Source: Xiphias gladius (lineage: Eukaryota; Chordata; Actinopteri; Istiophoriformes; Xiphiidae). From it: a stretch of DNA of 64,000 nt. The notes under the pieces are model-generated. The model saw nothing but the letters and a program-made list of their open reading frames with translations, was not told the DNA's origin and did not search any database. The stretch lies in contig NC_053415.1 in the NCBI RefSeq assembly GCF_016859285.1, positions 24,804,001 through 24,868,000 on the forward strand. The letters run 5' to 3'. Positions 36,721 to 49,960 of this stretch are shown piece after piece. A program made the translations under genes and the position numbers. How positions within the stretch are numbered: position 1 is the stretch's first letter; the number at the start of each line of letters is the position of its first letter.

Positions 36721-38231
36721 TCAGTGTGGTGGTGCTGGAGGTGTAGGGGCTGATCTGGACTGGCTGCGCCCTAACAGTTAGGAAGGGAGAGGGGCATAAA
36801 GAGATGGAGAAACCCACCCTCCAGCTTACAGCTACCCCCAGCTTCACCTCGGCTGCCAACGTCCCTAATGCAAACTGATGCCAACCGCATCTAGACTACG
36901 CTCTGCCTAAAGCCCCACAATGGAGTGCACGATATTTAGTAGATGTGTAAGTTGTGCAAGTCTACACGGCAGTGATTACGCAAAAAGACGACGATTAATT
37001 AGAGTCTGAAATCTCAATTTACGGCTTACTATAGTGTGAACTGCTGAATGTCTGTGACATGGTGAGTAATAAATGAATGAACACGGCAGGGATTTCGGAC
37101 ACAGTCATTGAGTACATTTCATTAGTTCGGGACGAGCAGTGAAGTTGGGCGTCCCTCAGCTGATTGGTTATCAGCTGTTTCATCCATGCTTCATCGACAG
37201 CGGCTCATTCATAGAGAAGCTGATCAGCAGTCAGAAAACGTCACATTTAAACAGGTTGTCAACCATCTCCTTATCCGTTGAACATTTTGGTGTCATTGAC
37301 TATGTAGAGGCCTAAAGGTCATAAAGGTTTACACTGATCTCCCAACACTGTGTACAATTGTTTACATGTCTGTTATGCTGAGGGTTTAGTGGAGGAAGGT
37401 GGAATCAGCGGGTGGCAACTAAACACTGACCAATAGCGTTAGATCCTGTTCATTCGTCTTCAGACCGAGGCGACTGATTAGACAGACTGTGGGGCTGTTA
37501 TCCTGTAGCAAACATAACCTGTTACTCAGACATTTATTTTGTGTCAAGCAGGAATTCTGGTATCAAATGCTGTTGTCCTTCTTTATTAATGTCGGTTTCT
37601 GTTATTGTATGTGTAACAAGAATTGTTTAACAAAAAATGCAGAAATGTATTTTGGAACAGCTGGTGTAACTGGTATCTTCCAAAGGTGTCCCCTATAAAA
37701 TAATACTTGCCATTTAATGAGGGCAATTTAATGTTATAACTCTATAATGTGTTAGGATTAGGAATAGGTAACAACAATTGTATCAATACAGCCTCTGTCA
37801 TTGATACTGCTTTCACCATGTCAAAGGCTGCTGATAGGTCCAGCAAGATAAGGACTGAGCTGCAGAGTGAGCTCAATTAGTTTGTGTCAGACCATGAAGC
37901 AGCGGTTTTTAGTACTCAGCTCCCTTATCAAAAATTCAATTGTCTTCATCAGATCTTACTCTTTTAACTCAGAATCAACAAAACCTTTGCGAAACCTTCT
38001 AACCCCGGTTCCAACCGGATTTCTGTGAACTCAGCATGGCACTTCCACAGACTTCCTAGCCAACTTATTTTATCACAACTGTCAGACCATTCTTCACTCC
38101 ATTGCACACCTTAAAAGTTAAATTAAAAATTTCATTTTGCTGTTCAGCCCTGGCAGAACAGCAAAATGGTTGAGCACCAAAATGGTTGAGCTCCCTAAAA
38201 AAGCAACACAGGAAGGCTGAACGGAAATAGA

Positions 38232-39512
38232 GAGCAACCAAACCAATTACTTCTCTCACCTTGTTCAGAAAACTGATTGCAGAATATCAGTAATCAGTTA
38301 AAGACACTAGAACTGCTTATTTCTCCAATATCACATCAAATAAAAGCCATATCAAATGTTTTGTTCAAGGTAATCGATTCAATCCTTATCCCCTCCCATG
38401 TCCATCATTTTGATCCTTCATCTAATGAGTGTGAAGAATCTCTAGATTTTTTCGTAAATAAAGTGGAGAATATCAGCCTTGAAATCGCCCGCAGCCACAG
38501 TTGATCATTGTGGCTCTCTGAAATCCTTTTCTCCCCTTACAAATTTTGCTCCAGTTCCACTATGTGACTTAGTAAAAACCATGTCTCAAATGAAGTTATC
38601 ATCCTCTCAGCTTGACATCATCCTCACCACCTTCCTGAAAGAATTTGTTGATAGTTTAGGCCTCACTACACTGACAATCATCAATAGCTCCTCAACCCAC
38701 AAGCTCCTTTCCCACTTGTTTAAATACTCAATAGTTCAGTCATTAAAGAGGCCTGGTCTTGACCCTAAGCTCCTGGATAATCAAATCACCATTTATCTCT
38801 AATGTACTGGGGAAAAAATTCTCTATCCAAGCTTTTATCACACATGAAAAAATAGGGCATGTCTGAGGATTTCTATTTGGAATGTCAACAAATCCATAGC
38901 TCCATAGGACAGAAGCAGCCTTAAACATGGTAACTAATAACCTCCTCATGGCAGCTGACTGTGGTGTTTGTTCATTTCTTGTTCTCTTAGACCTTTGACA
39001 TGGTATTTGACACAGTATACCATACCATTCTCCTGAACCACCTTGAAAGCTTGATTGTCCTGAAAGGTGTGCTTCTCAATCTGTTCTGGTCTTATTTGTG
39101 TGGATGAACATTTTCCGTTGTCTTGGGTAATACCTGCTCTGCATCATCTTCTCTTAACTGTAGGGTCCCACAGGGGTCAGTTTTAGGGCTGTTAGTTTTC
39201 TGTGTTTTTATGATCCCTTGGGGCCACAACTGCAACACTCTCTTACCGTCGCTCTTGATACACAGATCTACCTGCCACTCAAAACATCAGACCCCGATTT
39301 TTAAGTTCCATGGTTCATGGTTTGATGTGTCAAAGCTTTTTACAACTTAATCACGGCAAGATGGAGATTCTATTGTGTGGTCCTCCAAAAGATAAATATG
39401 TACTCTAAGATAAGCTTGGAAGCCTATCTGCTTATCTGAAGCCCTCAGCAAAAAATCAGGTGTGCTATTCAACTCAGATTTGACTTTCAGTGGACAAGTG
39501 AAAAAAGTGTGA
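38232..39512 (+). mobile_element. L2-like LINE fragment, plus strand, second copy
   Basis: Near-identical duplicate of 29400-30680, carried by the 8.8-kb duplication. A short patch just before it (near 38155-38195) differs from the first copy. Confidence 0.75.
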
Positions 39513-41419
39513 TAGACTGAAGCTTCTTGAATGCAGCTCTACTGCCGACACACCCCTACCCCCTTCTCATCGCTGGCCTTGGTACCTCATCTGCAAACTT
39601 CTAATTAGTGCAGACTGCACTAATTAAAGAACTAAATGAAGATATTTTATCTTTTTTAAATGAATATTGCCTTTACTTTTATTATTTTTGATATCTGTTC
39701 TCTACCTATAGACTTTTAAGCATTACCAGTTCAATGATGCACATGATCTAAATACCTTTAGACCTCCTATTGAATTTATGTGCACTTTTAGAAACTTTAC
39801 CTCTGCTTGTATTGTAGGACCTGGCCACCGCAGCTTCGCCTGCATTGTGTTTCTTTAATGTGAGGTTGTTTTATTTATTAGAGTTTTCTTACCTTTTTCT
39901 TAATTGAAAATTTGCCTTGATCGTTTCTCATATTTATTAGTACATAGGCAATTTTAATGCTGTCGGTCTTAAAGTTTTAGCCAATTTATTTTTACAAATT
40001 TTTGGTCAATTCCTCTTTTTTCTTCTTTTTTTAATTGGGACACTGGCCTTGTGTGCCTGCTGAAAGAGTGTGCGCCCCACCCCCACATGTATGTGGTGGC
40101 AGTAAAGTATCGTAATCACCCCCTTTTTGGTGTTACTGTGTTTGTTGGTTGTGCGTTTTTTGGGTGTTTGTGCACCAGCATGTGATGGTGTTTTGACCCC
40201 GTTTTTCTGCTGGCCCCTAAAAAATTATGGTGCTCAACCATGCTTTTCTTAGGTGTGACAAGCTTTTATTATTCTGTATGTAAACCTGGTGATAGCCAGT
40301 CACTGTTCATTTTTATTCATCTAATTTTCTAATTAAATTATTGGTTCTAAGAATCTTGTATCTTAAGCTGTGAATACAATAAAGTTACCCATCATGTGAA
40401 GCAATCCACATCTTATTTTATGTGCAACCTTACCTGTTCTTTCTTCTCCAGACTTGCCTTCTTCAACTGAGGAGCATAGTATTCATTTATCTGATAAGTG
40501 CTTTTCGTGTAGCTTACATTCTTCATTCCCTATATTGTAAATGTGTGATCTTGATTTTGTCACAGTGTTGCTTTGGTGGTTGTTCTATTATTGTTACTGA
40601 CTGGTGCACCTTGTAACATTGTTCAGTAAGGTTCTATATAAAAAGATTATTATGATTATAATCTTTTTCATTCTCCTTGAAACCCAGGTGACAGATTACT
40701 CAGATTAAGGGACTGTTGTCCTTCAGCAAACACGATGTTAACAAGACACAGATTGTTGTCCCAACCATGAACTCTAATATCAAATTCTGCTGTCTTTTTA
40801 TGGTCATAATGGCCTCTGTAATTGTGCTTTTGTGTGACCAAAATACTTTGAAAAATAAAAGCAATGTGTTCTGGTATAACTGGTACAAAACTGAGTTTTG
40901 GTGAGTATATAGGTCTATGTGTTTCCACGAAAATGAAATTTGAGGTCCCCCTAAAATTTCAATATTATTTAAAGACAAGACTTTCTGGCTTCACTCATCC
41001 CAATAGAATTGCTTTTGTCAGATCACAGAGAATGTATGCAATTAAAAAAAACAACAAGAATTAAAGCACTGGGTTGTCTAATAAAGACAATTTTATATGT
41101 AATTTTGTAGTGATCAAAATACAGTAATTTTTTTCATATTTTCATGAAATGTCCTGGATTTAGAGTTTATACATTCAGTTTACTGAATACAACATGAAAT
41201 AATATCCCCTTCACAGAGAAAGAACTGGTTTCAGTCAAACTATCAGAGTCTTTCTACATTAAAATTAATTAAATTCATACATTAATTTTATGCATATTTT
41301 CTTTAGTTGTCCAGAATTTGAGCTTCAAATTAAAAATTCAGTGTATTGAGGACAACATAAGAATAATTTCCCCATCACACAGAAGGAATTGGTTTCAGTC
41401 AATCCATCCCTGTCTCTCT

Positions 41420-42716
41420 CTACATTAAATTGGCCTCACTGGAGCCAGGCTGCAGTATCTGAAATGTAACAATGAGTTTAATAGATTTTCTGAACCAGGT
41501 GTAGAAAAAAACATAGATCACAGGGTTCAAACAGGAGTTGAAATACACCAGCCAAAGTTCGATGGCTGCAGATGATGACCCTACCGAGTTGTTTTTAGCT
41601 GCAACAGCGAACCAATAATATGGACAGAAGCACAGAAGAAACACAACAACAACAACCCCGAGAGTCCTGGCTGCTTTCATTTCAGATTTCTTAGCTTTTA
41701 CGGCCTTTGAACGCTGGAGTGTGACGGCTGCAACGTGAGCACGCATGGCACGAGCCTGAGACACAGCCACCACAAGCACTCTCAGATACAGAAGTGTAAT
41801 GACTAAAATGGGGCCTAAAAAGGTCACAACAAGGTCAACAGCTCCTTCAACAAAACTGACTACAACTACACACTCTCCATAACAGGAGTTGTTCCTGTGT
41901 GGTTGTTTGAGGAAATCCCTCAGTATCCAGCTGCTGTGGACAGCAGAAAATATCCAACACAGACAAATGCAGAGCTGAACTCTTTTCACAGTGACTTTGG
42001 TGGTGTAAGACATGGGCTCACAAATAGCCACGTAGCGGTCAACCGATATGAGAACCATGTTTCCAACTGAAACACTGACAATGAGGAAACCTAGAAAGTA
42101 ATTCACAGCGCATATGAAGTCACCCAGGATCCAGCAGCCTCGAAAGAGGAGGATTTCAGCTGGCATCTGAAGGAGACCCACGAGGAAGTCTGCGAAAGCC
42201 AGAGAGAGGAGGAGGAGGTTGGTGGTGGTGAAGAGCTGCCTGAAATGGGAGAATATCAATACTGAAGACATTGTTATATTCAGAAGCTGTAGAAATAAGA
42301 GTTATTAACAGTTATTATACTAGAAGTATGAACTGTACTGTAACATGACTAAATGCAGCACAGTATAACAGATTAATTCTATGCACTATTTATGTCCTAG
42401 CGGAGCAGGTAAGTGGATTTGCAGCAGCATATGCCATACAGCAAATGTAAAAACAAAGGATAAATCAAAAATGTTTCCATTAGCGTCCTAAATGTGAAAT
42501 CATGTTGCCCATAGCTGGAACCCAAGAGAAGAAATTTTATCTCTGCCTGAAGTGGGAGATAGAGATGATGACCAGAAGGTTAAGAACCACAGTGAGCAGA
42601 GCGATGCAGGTCAGCAGACTGTAGATGAGCGAGGTCTCCGAGTGAGGACGTATCGTCTTCCTGCAGGAGGTGTTGAGTTGGGGAAAGCAGAGTTCAGCTT
42701 CTTCCAGGGCCTCCAT
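41420..42716 (-). CDS. Trace amine-associated receptor, minus-strand copy 3
   Basis: Exons 42547-42716 and 41420-42239, GC-AG intron of 307 bp, 329 aa. Differs from copy 2 by only a handful of residues (for example KMPAEI to QMPAEI, LRVFVV to LRVLVV, SEAVKA to SKAVKA). Shares the YTWF variant in TM7 with copy 2. Asp5.42 present, Gly at 3.32, Phe at 6.48. Here the CT repeat just before the start is 2 bases longer than in copies 1 and 2, so the upstream ATG at 42778 is out of frame and would make a short overlapping upstream frame. Intact. Confidence 0.92.
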
Positions 42717-43244
42717 TGTCAGAGAGAGAGGAGAAGCTGCCGAGCTCTGACAGCTTTCTGATTAAGGCTCTTTGTCATACAGCGGATTTATCTCTTTCCT
42801 TCCTCTCCTCCCATATGCAAATTTCATCTTGTCAGAAGGCTAAAGCTGAGTAGGTCATATTCTGGCCCCTGGTACTCATCTATCTATTTATCTATTTATC
42901 TATCTATATCTACATATATGTACCTATTTATCTGTTCTACATCTAATGTGCTGTAGTCTAATATCCTGATGTTGCCTGAACTAGTGTCCTTGAGTCTCAA
43001 CAACGAGATCAAACTAAGTTTGCAATATCAAATAATAAACAATCTGAGAGAGGAGGAGGAGGAAACGCTGAGAGATTGTCAGTGCATTTCACAGACTGAA
43101 AGTGATGACCATGTACTGCAGATGTCAGAGGCGCGGTTGGTTTTGGAGTTCCTGCCAATAGCATTTTAGCAGATCCAGTTTACACACAAATTTAGCATTT
43201 CCAAGATTGTCAAGGAAGTCTTTCATTCAGTGTAATGTTTATGG

Positions 43245-43600
43245 ATCAGGCACTGTAACACTGTTGACTTTCTGAAAATCAGTAATAAATCTTGGCGAGC
43301 CGTCAGATTTGACCTCTAATAGAAAGGGCAAATTCCACAAGCTGGAGCTGGGTTTAGCCATTCCATGTTTCAGCAAGTGTTTCATCAGAGTCTTGTTTTG
43401 TTGGTTGACATGACAGAGCTGTTGTTTAGGCGTCCGGTTTGGAGTTTCCTATAACTCTGTCATGTTTAAGTACCGTTATCTGAGTAGGAACATCTCCAAA
43501 AAGGCAGGAGAAACAAGCAACTAGTCTGAAAACATCATGCCACCGAATTCCATACAAATGACCAGGCTTGCACTGCAACACCCATACCATCCCAGAATTT
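43245..43600 (-). mobile_element. Ty3/Gypsy pol fossil, second copy
   Basis: Duplicate of the remnant at 34405-34760, carried along in the 8.8-kb duplication. Broken; no LTRs seen. Confidence 0.65.
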
Positions 43601-44997
43601 AGCATTTGCACGCTCAGCTGGTTAAACTGCTGTCACAAGAATCTTCTCTGTCCTCACTGTCATCCGTGCCGCCAGCTTATTATAACCAGCACGTTACGTT
43701 TGGTTGTTAGGCGACCTCCAGCGGCTGTAGTCATTACGACGGGAGCAAAGGAGGAAGTCGGGTGACATAGTGTAAAGAGCGACAAAGTCCATGTTAGGAC
43801 GAGGGGTGGGGTAAATGGAGGGGTCAACAAAACACAGGGCTTTCACGTGCACCAGGCTCGTGACAATAGAAGCACTACCCCTCCTCTGTACGCGGGCGCT
43901 GACGGCCCACTGATGCTAACCTGAGAAACAGGCATATAGAGGGTTTTTTTCTGACTGTTCAGTGGATGGGTGAAAAAACACAGTCTTGTGTGTGTGCACA
44001 AACTTGTTAGCTAACACAGCCGCCGCATTTGTTCATTTAAATACATTGCTATGCGCAATAATTTTTTAATTTCAATCTTATCAGGATTAAATCATGGTGA
44101 GTCATCAGTTTTAGCAGCATTACACCATTTATCAATTGGCTTCCCCTTTCCTCAGCAAACTCCACATTGATTTGGGGATTTCCATGGAATCTAAACTTTA
44201 GCATTACAAACCTTGGGGACCAATTCATTAGCATGCAAGACTGCAGCTTTGAAAAGATCGTTCTGCACGTAGGGGGAGTAACAGTGCCACCTCTTACGCT
44301 TTGCCATCAATTTTGCATTGCAACAACAAGAGAGGCCAAACATCTGGCCACTACTGGAGAACGGTAGCGATGCACTCACAAGCACCAAAATAGGAATCTA
44401 CTTAAGTTTCTTGGAATGGAGATGCTAGAGCAAGGAACTGCACGTTTAACTGGTAAAAGAAGGCACACTAGCAGGCAGAGAGGGAGAAAGTTGGGCTTGA
44501 CTTTTCCTTTTGAAAACCAGTTGATCTGAGGCAGACACCAGTTTGGCTTTGAAATCAGCATTGTTCAGATGTGATTTTAGTCACATTGCAAACTTTTTCA
44601 CTTCAAGCTGGAATTCAAGGTATGCTTGGGGATTTTCTCGTGCCTCCATTTGCAGACATGCAAGGCATACTTTGATCCGATCATCATCTCTGGAGCCGGT
44701 GGGTGCAGGCAAAAAGTGTCCAAGGTTCAGCTTTTATAGTTGTCATTTGTACACATGTATGTCATACATTCGTATGTATGAACCGTATATACTTTCCTAT
44801 GGACTATTTGGCCCTTAAGCTGTTGAATATCCCCACAGCTTAAGGGAAGAAGCTTTTGTATAACCTGGCAGGAGAGGTTTTGATACTCCCGCATCTCCAG
44901 CCAGATGGTAAGTTGCTGAGAAGATGCTGTGGCTGGGGTGGGTGGGGATGTTCACAGTGCTGAGGGGCCTTGTTGGTGTACTGTTCCTTATGGATTT

Positions 44998-45600
44998 ATT
45001 ATATGGAGGGGAGAGAAGCACTGGTGATTGTCTCTGCTGTGCTCGCTCTTCACTGTAAGGTCTTACGCTGGGAGACCTTGCAGTTCCCGTACCAGCCAGT
45101 GATGCAGATGGTCAGGATGCTCTCAATGGTGCCTCTGTAGAACATGGTGAGTACTGACGGAGGGAGGCTTACCTTTGTCAGTCGTCACAGGAAGTGGAGA
45201 AACTACTGTGCTTTTCTTGGAGAGTTTTGTCACATGTGAGGGCCAGGAGCGGTCATCTGTGATCTGCACTTTCAGGAACTTTGTGCGGCTGACTCTCTCC
45301 ATAGCTGTGCCATTGATGGCCAGTGGTGTGTCGTCAGCGTATGTCTTTATGAAGTCGATGATAAACTGCTTTGTTTTCCTGCATGTCTGATAAAAGGTTG
45401 TTGGCCTTACACCATGCTGCTAGTAGGTCCACCTGTTCTCTATAAGCTTTTTCGTCTGTGTTGCTGATGAGGTCCAACGCCGTTGTGTCATCAGAGAACT
45501 TAATGAGGCTGATGGAGATGAAAGATGCAGAGTAGTCATATGTCAGCAGTGTGGACAGAGAGTTGGCTGAGTACACAGCTCTGAAAAGTGTCGGTACTCA
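44998..45600 (-). mobile_element. Rex-like LINE reverse transcriptase fragment, second copy
   Basis: Duplicate of 36120-36720 with the same FSDD box and the same truncation points. Confidence 0.75.
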
Positions 45601-47165
45601 GTGTGGTGGTGCTGGAGGTGTAGGGGCTGATCTGGACTGGCTGCGCCCTAACAGTTAGGAAGGGAGAGGGGCATACAGAGATGGAGAAACCCACCCTCCA
45701 GCTTACAGCTACCCCCAGCTTCACCTCGGCTGCCAACGTCCCACAATGCAAACTGATGCCAACCGCATCTAGACTACGCTCTGCCTAAAGCCCCACAATG
45801 GAGTGCACGATATTTAGTAGATGTGTAAGTTGTGCAAGTCTACACGGCAGTGATTACGCAAAAAGACGACGATTAATTAGAGTCTGAAATCTCAATTTAC
45901 GGCTTACTATAGTGTGAACTGCTGAATGTCTGTGACATGGTGAGTAATAAATGAATGAACACGGCAGGGATTTCGGACACAGTCATTGAGTACATTTCAT
46001 TAGTTCGGGACGAGCAGTGAAGTTGGGCGTCCCTCAGCTGATTGGTTATCAGCTGTTTCATCCATGCTTCATCGTCAGCGGCTCATTCATAGAGAAGCTG
46101 ATCAGCAGTCAGAAAACGTCACATTTATACAGGTTGTCAACCATCTCCTTATCCGTTGAACATTTTGGTGTCGTTGACTATGTAGAGGCCTAAAGGTCAT
46201 AAAGGTTTACACTGATCTCCCAACACTGTGTACAATTGTTTACATGTCTGTTATGCTGAGGGTTTATTGGAGGAAGGTGGAATCAGCGGGTGGCAACTAA
46301 ACACTGACCAATAGCGTTAGATCCTGTTCATTCGTCTTCAGACCGAGGCGACTGATTAGACAGACTGTGGGGCTGTTATCCTGTAGCAAACATAACCTGT
46401 TACTCAGACATTTATTTTGTGTCAAGCAGGAATTCTGGTATCAAATGCTGTTGTCCTTCTTTATTAATGTCGGTTTCTGTTATTGTATGTGTAACAAGAA
46501 TTGTTTAAAAAAAATGCAGAAATGTATTTTGGAACAGCTGGTGTAACTGGTATCTTCCAAAGGTGTCCCCTATAAAATAATACTTGCCATTTAATGAGGG
46601 CAATTTAATGTTATAACTCTATAATGTGTTAGGATTAGGAATAGGTAACAACAATTGTATCAATACAGCCTCTGTCATTGATACTGCTTATCGATCCCAT
46701 AATTTATCAATGCTCTTGTTGATTCCATTTGATCAATGTAAAAAAAGGAACAGATTAAAACCAAAATTTACGTTTACTTGCTTGATTAAAAAAAACAAAG
46801 CACAGTTTTTCAATCAGCAGAAATATATCTGTGCTTGTATTGGAATAAAAAGTGTGCCATTACTCTGAAGTAGCAGCTGCACTGCCAGTGGCTTTACTTT
46901 AGGTTAAATAACAATAATAAATAACAGTGGTGAGAATAATTCTTTACGTTTTTGAAATAATGATATAGAGCAAATTTCCTTACCATACCCTGACACCAGG
47001 TCCTCAATCAGACCCGGATTTTGCAGGCATCCCTTTTGGATACAGGTATTTTGTGTTTCCATTAAAATAAAATTCACAATGTAAAGACAAATTTATATGT
47101 GAGTTTGTATCCAATCAGTTTTACAGAAAAAGACCTGGTTTCAGTCAATCCATCCCTGTCTCTCT

Positions 47166-48462
47166 CTACATTAAATTGGCCTCACAGGAGCCAGGCTGCA
47201 GTATCTGAAATGTAATAATGTGTTTAATAGATTTCCTGAACCATGGATAGAAAAAAACATAGATCACAGGGTTCAGACAGGAGTTGAAATATAACAACCA
47301 AATCTCAATGGTTGAAGATGACGCCCCTACCGAGTTGTTCTCAGCTGCAACAGTAAAACAATAATATGGACAGGAGCACAACATAAAAACAACCACTACA
47401 ACACCAAGAGTCCTGGCTGCTTTCATTTCAGATTTCTTAGCTTTTACGGACTCTGAACGCTGGAGTGTGACGGCTGCAACGTGAGCACGCATGGCACGAG
47501 CCTGGGACACAGCCACCACAAACACTCTCAGATACAGAAGTGTAATGACTAAAATGGGACCTAAAAAGGTCACAACAAGGTCAACAGCTCCTTTAACATT
47601 ATTAATTACAACTACACACTCTCCATAACAGGAGTTATACATGTCTGGTTGTTTGAGGAAATCCCTCAGTATCCAGCTGCTGTGGACAGCAGAAAATATC
47701 CAACACAGACAAATGCAGAGCTGAACTCTTTTCACAGTGACTTTGGTGGTGTAAGACATGGGCTCACAAATAGCCACGTAGCGGTCAACCGATATGAGCA
47801 CCATGTTTCCCACTGAAACACTGACAATGAGGAAACCTAAAAAGTAATTCACAGCGCATATGAAGTCACCAAGGATCCAGCAGCCTTGGAAGGGAGGGAT
47901 TTCAGCTGGCATCTGCAGGAGACCCACGAGGAAGTCTGCAACAGCCAGAGAGAGGAGGAGGAGGTTGGTGGTGGTGTGGAGCTGCCTGAAATGGGAGAAT
48001 ATCAATACTGAAGACATTGTTATATTCAGAAGCTGTAGAAATAAGAGTTATTAACAGTCATAATACTAGAAGAATGAACTGTACTGTAACATAACTAAAA
48101 ACAGCACAGTATAACAGATTAATTCTATGCACTATTTATGTCCTAGCGGAGCAGGTAAGTGGATTTGCAGCAGCATATGCCATACAGCAAATGTAAAAAC
48201 AAAGGATAAATCAAAAATGTTTCCATTAGCGTCCTAAACGTGAAATCATGTTGCCCATAGCTGGAACCCAAGAGAAGAAATGTTATCTCTGCCTGAAGTG
48301 GGAGATAGAGATGATGACCAGAAGGTTAAGAACCACAGTGAGCAGAGTGATGCAGGTCAGCAGACTGTAGATGAGCGAGGTCTCCGAGTGAGGACGTATC
48401 GTCTTCCTGCAGGAGGTGTTGAGTTGGGGAAAGCAGAGTTCAGCTTCTTCCAGGGCCTCCAT
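47166..48462 (-). CDS. Trace amine-associated receptor, minus-strand copy 4
   Basis: Exons 48293-48462 and 47166-47985, GC-AG intron of 307 bp, 329 aa. Distinct features: LHTTTNLLLLSLAVAD after the intron, MPAEIPPFQGCW in ECL1, MYNSCYGEC in ECL2, and VINNVKGAVD before TM5 (Asp5.42 kept). TM7 signature is canonical (FFYPWF), followed by a variant tail KHIITFQ. Position 6.48 is Ser. The upstream ATG is out of frame. Intact. The ECL1, ECL2 and TM5 changes sit around the expected ligand pocket, so its ligand range may differ from copies 1-3. Confidence 0.92.
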
Positions 48463-48654
48463 TGTCAGAGAGAGAGGAGAAGCTGCCGAGCTCTGACAGC
48501 TTTCTGATTAAGGCTCTTTGTCATACAGCGGATTTATCTCTTTCATTCCTCTCCTCCCATATGCAAATTTCATCTTGTCAGAAGGCTAAAGCTGAGTAGG
48601 TCATAGTCTGGCCCCTGGTACTCAGCTATCTATCTATCTATCTATCTCTCTATC

Positions 48655-48661
<7 letters not shown>

Positions 48662-48726
<65 letters not shown>
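48662..48726. repeat. (TA)n microsatellite, about 32 units
   Basis: A pure TA tract of about 65 bases next to a TATC tract, upstream of TAAR copy 4. No other unit has a TA tract of this length. Confidence 0.95.
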
Positions 48727-48727
<1 letters not shown>

Positions 48728-49360
48728 GTACCTATTTATCTGTTCTACATCTATTATGCTGTAGTCTAATATCCTGATGACGCCTGAACTAGTGTCCTTA
48801 AGTCTCAACAACGAGATCAAACTAAGTTTGCAATATCAAATAATAAACAATCTGAGAGAGGAGGAGGAGGAAACGCTGAGAGATTGCCAGTGCATTTTGA
48901 CTTTTCCTTTTGAAAACCAGTTGATCTGAGGCAGACTTACGGCGCCTATTGCAAACTTTTTCACTTCCAGCTGGAATTCAAGGTGTGCTTTGGGATTTTC
49001 TCGTGCCTCCATTTGCAGACATGCAAGGCATACTTTGATCCGATCATCATCTCTGGAGCCGGTGGGTGCAGGCAAAAAGTGTCCAAGGTTCAGCTTTTAT
49101 AGTTGTCATTTGTACACATGTATGTCATACATTCGTATGTATGAACCGTATATACTTTCCTATGGACTATTTGGCCCTTAAGCTGTTGAATATCCCCACA
49201 GTTTAAGGGAAGAAGCTTTTGTACAACCTGGCAGGAGAGGTCTAGATACTCCCGCATCTCCAGCCCGATGGTAAGGGGCTGAGAAGATGCTGTGGCTGGG
49301 GTGGGTGGGGATGTTCACAGTGCTGAGGGGCCTTGTTGGTGTACTGTTCCTTATGGATTT

Positions 49361-49960
49361 ATTATATGGAGGGGAGAGAAGCACTGGTGATTGTCTCTGC
49401 TGTGCTCGCTCTTCACTGTAAGGTCTTACGCTGGGAGACTTTGCAGTTCCCGTACCAGCCAGTGATGCAGATGGTCAGGATGCTCTCAATGGTGCCTCTG
49501 TAGAACATGGTGAGTACTGACGGAGGGAGGCTTACCTTTGTCAGTCGTCACAGGAAGTGGAGAAACTACTGTGCTTTTCTTGGAGAGTTTTGTCACATGT
49601 GAGGGCCAGGAGCGGTCATCTGTGATCTGCACTTTCAGGAACTTTGTGCGGCTGACTCTCTCCATAGCTGTGCCATTGATGGCCAGTGGTGTGTCGTCAG
49701 CGTATGTCTTTATGAAGTCGATGATAAACTGCTTTGTTTTCCTGCATGTCTGATAAAAGGTTGTTGGCCTTACACCATGCTGCTAGTAGGTCCACCTGTT
49801 CTCTATAAGCTTTTTCGTCTGTGTTGCTGATGAGGTCCAACGCCGTTGTGTCATCAGAGAACTTAATGAGGCTGATGGAGATGAAAGATGCAGAGTAGTC
49901 ATATGTCAGCAGTGTGGACAGAGAGTTGGTTGAGTACACAGCTCTGAAAAGTGTCGGTAC
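49361..49960 (-). mobile_element. Rex-like LINE reverse transcriptase fragment, third copy
   Basis: Third duplicate of the fragment at 36120-36720, with the same FSDD box; carried by the 4.36-kb unit. Confidence 0.75.

Larger units (their letters stand above)
28999..37812. repeat. 8.8-kb tandem duplication, first unit
   Basis: Holds, left to right: L2-like LINE fragment, 3' flank, TAAR minus copy 2, microsatellite, Ty3/Gypsy fossil, a short conserved block, Rex-like LINE fragment and block P. The next unit (37813-46690) repeats this order with few differences and small indels. The junction joins block P to the L2-like LINE with a TT overlap at 37811-37812. Confidence 0.9.
37813..46690. repeat. 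8.8-kb tandem duplication, second unit
   Basis: Repeats 28999-37812 with the same gene and transposon order. It continues past TACTGCTT into ATCGATCCC, the ancestral continuation of block P, whereas the first unit breaks there. A local difference is at 44537-44590, where about 50 bases differ from the first unit (35697). Confidence 0.9.
45537..49899. repeat. 4.36-kb TAAR tandem unit (type I), first copy
   Basis: Block P, TAAR minus copy 4, long TA tract, then a shortened right part and LINE fragment. Offsets to the next copy are 4363 bases at several landmarks (45175 to 49538, 46626 to 50989, 47166 to 51529). Compared with the 8.8-kb units, about 1.4 kb containing the Gypsy fossil and the unknown block is missing, with the join at about 48897 (GTGCATTT to TGACTTTTCC). 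Confidence 0.85.
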
